A model generated the notes under the pieces. It was not told the DNA's origin. It searched no databases and saw only the letters and a list, made by a program, of their open reading frames with translations. Of a stretch of DNA of 64,000 nt, positions 59,731 through 64,000 are shown piece by piece. Source of the DNA: Silene latifolia. Lineage: Eukaryota > Streptophyta > Magnoliopsida > Caryophyllales > Caryophyllaceae. The stretch spans positions 147,976,922 to 148,040,921 of the forward strand of contig NC_133538.1 in assembly GCF_048544455.1 (NCBI RefSeq). The letters run 5' to 3'. Positions within the stretch are counted from its first letter, which is position 1. Every line of letters starts with the position of its first letter. A program made the translations under genes and the position numbers.

Positions 59731-61008
59731 ATGATGGCTCAAGACTTGACATATGGAGTATATGTTGGATATTTTGAGTATGACTATGGGTATGGGGAGT
59801 TTGAGGAGCAAGTCAACACAAACCTACCTTACTACTCATACAATGAAAATCCTAACTACTACCCCAAATTTTCCCACCAAAATCACCACATTCAATATCC
59901 ACAACAACCACCCTCCCAATACCCACTTTGCAACCAATTCCAAATACCACAATACAACCACTTTCACACCCACCCACAACATGAAGATGAGCATGAATTT
60001 GACATTCAAAGTATGGTTCTCCAAATGATGGGAGATCAACAAAATTTCTTCAAACAAGTGTTAGAGGAGAGCCAAAATAGAGACAATGTTCTTCAAAGCA
60101 TTGTTACCCATGGTGAGGAGTTGGCAATTCAAATTGCCCAAATAAAAGAAGCCCAAGTAACTACTCCTCACCATTCCTTAGACATTGATCATGAATGCGA
60201 GTTTTAAGGAGTTAATTTTGATGAGAAATGGGATAAGCCAATCTCTTTGAGCTCTTATGAGTATGAAAGTGTGGTATTTGATAAAGAAGACATGAGGTTA
60301 AGTAAACCAAATACTCTTAGCCTTTGTGAGTATGAAAGTGTATCATTTGATGCGAACATTGAGGTGTTGGAGAAAGAGTTGATAAGGAAAAGTGAAGCCC
60401 ATATCTATGATTCATATGGAGATAGCAATGATGACAAACCTATAGAAGAAGCTTATGCGGAACACATGTCTTGCATTGACTTATGGAATGTAGAAGAGGA
60501 AAGGAGTTATGATATTGTCTCACTTGAGGACCCCATCCTTGAGAAGTTTGAGGTATGCTTCCATGAGGAAGATGAATGTCTCTTTCCTATTGACCATGAA
60601 GACCTTTTCGCACCCACCATGGAACCAATGATTGTTGGAGATGATATGGTTGACCTTCTCCAAAAAGTAAAATCATCATATAAAGAGTACTTGGTGGAAA
60701 AGCTCAAGAACAAACTTGCGAATGAACTTACTTATGGAGATTTGGCACCCACAATTTCAACTCCAAAGGTACCCCGTCATCAATGCCATGAGAATTTTCC
60801 TTCTAATCTTGAAGGATTGATAAATCCAAATGCTATCATCATCACCAAAATTGAAGAGGAAGTTGGCGAGTGGAAGTCTCCAGACGAATATGAGCCATAC
60901 TTCATACCTTGTGTTGACAAGAATCATGGGCTTGTCGGTTTGAAGCATTGCAAAGACTCAAGTGCTAAGGGCAAGGTGAATGAGAGAGTAAGTGTCAAGC
61001 TCCCTTGA
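59731..61008 (+). pseudogene. Unrecognised element-encoded protein, one in-frame stop
   Basis: One frame of 426 codons from ATG 59731 (MMAQDLTYGVYVGYFEYDYG) to TGA 61006-61008, broken only by TAA 60205-60207. Residues 1-80 are rich in Y, N, H, P and Q. A helical, glutamine-rich stretch with LQMMGDQQNFFKQVLEESQN follows at about 95-115. The second half is acidic, with two copies of a YEYESV/CEYESV motif (near 60256 and 60328) and no cysteine knuckle. I recognise no gag, protease, RT or integrase motif. Position right after the PBS suggests a gag-like or accessory role, but that is inference. The stop could be a recent mutation. Confidence 0.6.
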
Positions 61009-63188
61009 CCAAGCTTCATATTGAATTGGAACAAACCGTATTCATGCTTATTTGAGGATTGTGCTCAAGCCTTTGACTGGTTATTGAGAGCATTGAGCAA
61101 CATGGACAACATCAATAACCATGGCAACAAGGAATGAGTTTGGTGGAGTTCTCCCTCAAAAAACCATTTATAAGATATCCTATCCTTTGACTTTGCATTA
61201 CACTTGCATTTTGTTATATACATATACATTTAGCTTGCATTTGTATTATATTTCATGTTGCATTTACATTAGTTAGTTCATATAGTATAGTTGCATTGTA
61301 ATATATCTCACATGATTCATATAGTTAGTTGCATTCATGCTTAGTCACTAATGACCAATCCTATTCTTTTCTACACTAGAAATAGTGTTTAATCGGTTTG
61401 GGGAGGTTTGATCATAGGTGAAAACATGCATCATTTAATATAGTTTAGATTGCATTCATTTGTTATATATGTCATATAGAATTCCATTTAGTTAGAGCAT
61501 GCATTCATTCATATCATATCATTGCATTTGCACTTCAATTTCCATAAAATCAAAAATCCAAAAACATGTATTTCTTTTTCATTCCTACTCCTACATGTAC
61601 ATTGAGGATAATGTCCAAAATAAAGTGGGGGATGTGAATTTATATTCCAAAAAAGCATAAAAATTGAAAAATTTCGAAAAATCCCAAAAACATGTCTTTT
61701 TATTTCATAAAATCAAAAACCATAAAAATTTAAAAATTGAAAAAAACAAAAACATGTTTATTCCTTTATAGTGTAGTATTGTATATATTGTTTATACTTG
61801 TTTGTTTGTCTATCATTTTTCACATTGATCGACTACGCCACATTCGAGGCATGAAGGAAATAGAAGACCGCATGGTATGATCTTTCCAAATCTCCTTCCT
61901 CCTTTTTATATGTGGCTATCTTTTGATTGATGCGGTATAAACCAGTGTGTTGCTAAGAGTTTGCATCTAGATTATATGGCATAATAGTGATAGAAGCATA
62001 TGCATTAGAGTTGTATATATGTTAGTTGCATCATGGCATGTAGTTGCATGGTTAGAAAATTTTGTGAAAATGCCTATTTGGGAATCTTAACAAGTGTATA
62101 TAAGGCCCTTGTAGATAATTTTTCTCCTTGAGACTTTGTTTGCTAGAATACCCTCAAGACACCCTAGGATGTGTCATACTAGTATCTTTTGACTCATGGA
62201 CTAAGGCCTAGTCAAGAGTACCTTGTGATGTGATAACTCCTTGGCTACCGTTTATTCCAAGGTGACCTTTGAAGCCATGCAACCATTCTTACACTTCTAT
62301 CATCATATTTTGTCAACAAAAAGGGAATTGGCACAAAAATCTCCAAATTGAGTTCAAGTACCAAAATGAAAATCAAATGTTTGCAAATTGCATTAAATAA
62401 AAAAAGGAGCAAAAATAGACTCCTATGCTTTAATAAAAGCACCCTCGTTACAAATTAAGGTGACTTTGAAAAATGTTCAAAAATGCAATGTTTAAAAGAA
62501 TTGCTAAGTATCAAAATGCCAAACATCAAAGAAATGACAAAAAGAAAGTGTTCTCAAATTTCAAAATTTCACAAGAAATTGGGCGGAAAACCAAATAAAA
62601 AAGCAAACTACAAATGTGAAACTCATACACTCTTTATCCCTTTTTATCCATTGATCTTATTTGTTGCATGGTAGAGAGGGGACGACCCTTCTTCTTGTCT
62701 AGGCAAGAGGGGGAATTCCGCGATCCTACAGTGTTTCTAACACCATAAGGAGCCTACTCTTGACAAAAGCAGTTAGCAATTGAGGATAAAAGTACCCTAG
62801 TTTGACACAACTTGGAGGTGATTTGTTGGTATTCTCTTGGACTTAGTTACTTGGAGAATTGAAATCTATGATGGAGTGTGTCCTTGAATTGCTTCCTCCT
62901 TAGATGATTTCTACCACTTAGATGAGGAAAGTGGCTATTCATTTTTGTAGATGCATCCATTACTTGCTTTTGTGTGCTTAATGCTTGGATGTGTCGCCAT
63001 TTTGGCAAGCCCCACCTTGTCTTGCAAGAAGGCATCCTACCTCATGGTTGTCTTGTTGTGAGTTGAAGGGACAGAGTGAGACCCGCTAATTATCTCACAT
63101 CGGTTATATTACTAGGATAGTTTGAATAAAGGTCTAGTTCTAGTCACCTCTTTACTCGGGACGAGTAAAGGTTCGGTTTGGGGATGTT
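61009..63188 (+). other. 3' internal region of Tat/Athila-like element
   Basis: No gene found over 2.2 kb. A polypurine-like ggtttggggaggtttgat occurs at 61395-61411, and the palindrome cattgaggataatg followed by aaagtgggggatg at 61599-61637. Several ccaaaaacatg words lie between 61555 and 61760. The terminal tract is at 63173-63186. Confidence 0.55.
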
Positions 63189-64000
63189 TGATGTGACTCT
63201 TAATTGCGCACATTTAGTCCCCTAATTGAACCCATTTTGCATACTAATATAGCATTTCATGACCATTTTATCCGTCAATTCCTTCCTATTTTGCTTTCCT
63301 ATTGCATTGTATATGTCTTGTAGGAAAGAAGATAATGAGGCGGAATTCCCGTCTCTTGTGCATATTGGGAAGGTTGTTGACGATCTTGGATGGACTAGTA
63401 TGAAGAGGAGACAAGAATGATGACCAAGGATGTAGGAATAAAGAGTATATAGAAGGATCATAGGCTAAAAAGCAAGGATGACGAGAAGGAAGCCGTTACA
63501 AGAAGAAATTGCTTGGAACAAAACCAAGAGTTGCTCCTTTGGCTCTGAAAGTATGCTAGATGAAACGACGTCGAAAAATCATGAGGTATAGGCTTTTGAA
63601 TAACTCCAATAGGAGTCCGGATGAGGAAATGACGTTCGTTTTACAATCCGAGCTCAAATAGACAAGCTGTCCGCCAATCCGTGCGTCCCGAGACTCAAGA
63701 CGAGTGTCCCCAGACCCAAGACGAGCGTCTTCCCTGCAAGACGAGCGGATAGTTAGACATTAAAAAAGAGAAGCACTCTGCCCAGTGATCCGAGCGTCTT
63801 GCTCCCAAGACGGGCGTCTCAGAACCCCATGAACCGAGCGTCTTGCTCCCAAGACGGGCGTCTCAGAACCCCATGATCCGGGCGTCCTGATGCCAATCCG
63901 AGCGGATTCCTTGGCAGAACCAACCGTGCTTCAAACTGATCCGAGCGGATCGTGGTAGGACTAGCAATGTGATATGCGCATCTCCCTCGGGACTTGCAGT
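63189..64000 (+). repeat. 3' LTR of Tat/Athila-like element, cut by window end
   Basis: Matches 57704 onward with a few percent difference and a small indel near 63295. It includes the palindrome array at 63648-63955 but ends before the TATA region. Confidence 0.88.

Larger units (their letters stand above)
57704..64000 (+). mobile_element. Tat/Athila-like non-autonomous LTR element (right end outside window)
   Basis: The 5' LTR is 57704-59643, the PBS begins with tggcgcc at 59647, and the 3' LTR starts at 63189, preceded by the polypurine tract ggtttggggatg. The left flanking pentamer is catag (57699-57703), which predicts catag after the 3' LTR outside the window. Internal sequence is about 3.5 kb with a single unusual ORF (59731-61008) and no gag, protease or polymerase. 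Confidence 0.85.

Overview
The window is nuclear DNA of a flowering plant, dominated by nested retrotransposons. It holds two host genes with spliced, plant-type structure: PSAN (photosystem I subunit N, a nuclear gene with chloroplast and lumen targeting) and a GONST1-like Golgi GDP-mannose transporter. The rest is LTR retrotransposons of several lineages, a MULE transposase relic, a Helitron, MITEs and small poly(A) retroposons. I suspect a eudicot, possibly Caryophyllales, but nothing in the sequence proves the species.

Layout. (1) 1-24159: an outer LTR element whose 5' LTR runs off the left edge (ends at 856) and whose probable 3' LTR is 22827-24159. It encodes only an ATHILA ORF1-like protein (3229-4590). 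Inside it sits an Athila-type element (4644-21496, TSD gtagt) with gag and protease but no RT, RNase H or integrase. Inside that sits a Ty1/copia element on the minus strand (9532-18355, TSD cttgt). A small poly(A) retroposon interrupts the Athila 3' LTR. (2) 24160-29470: decayed Ty3/gypsy 3' spacer with strong strand asymmetry, a 584-bp poly(A) retroposon with a 23-bp target duplication, and a further LTR with primer-binding site (27935-29304). (3) 29471-36189: PSAN on the minus strand, three exons, with a 5.0-kb second intron packed with MITEs and a 2.0-kb Helitron; an 840-bp foldback element sits 58 bp upstream of its start codon. (4) 36190-50150: the GONST1-like gene on the minus strand, nine coding exons summing to exactly 343 codons; its 8.5-kb third intron contains a whole non-autonomous LTR element (42060-48241, TSD gctat). 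(5) 50860-54024: a GRF zinc-finger remnant and a minus-strand MULE transposase pseudogene. The latter is broken by a minus-strand Ty3/gypsy element (54025-57703 and beyond), itself broken by a Tat/Athila-like non-autonomous element (57704 to the right edge) that carries an ORF I do not recognise.

The most unusual pattern is shared by otherwise unrelated LTR families. Each carries an array of short palindromes, usually built as arm-CG-NN-CG-arm, directly upstream of its TATA box, and each family uses a different word. Related words also occur in the copia leader and inside the Athila gag coding sequence. A second shared feature is a short palindrome followed by an internal polypurine tract in three Athila/Tat-like elements. 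Four of the six LTR elements carry no reverse transcriptase.
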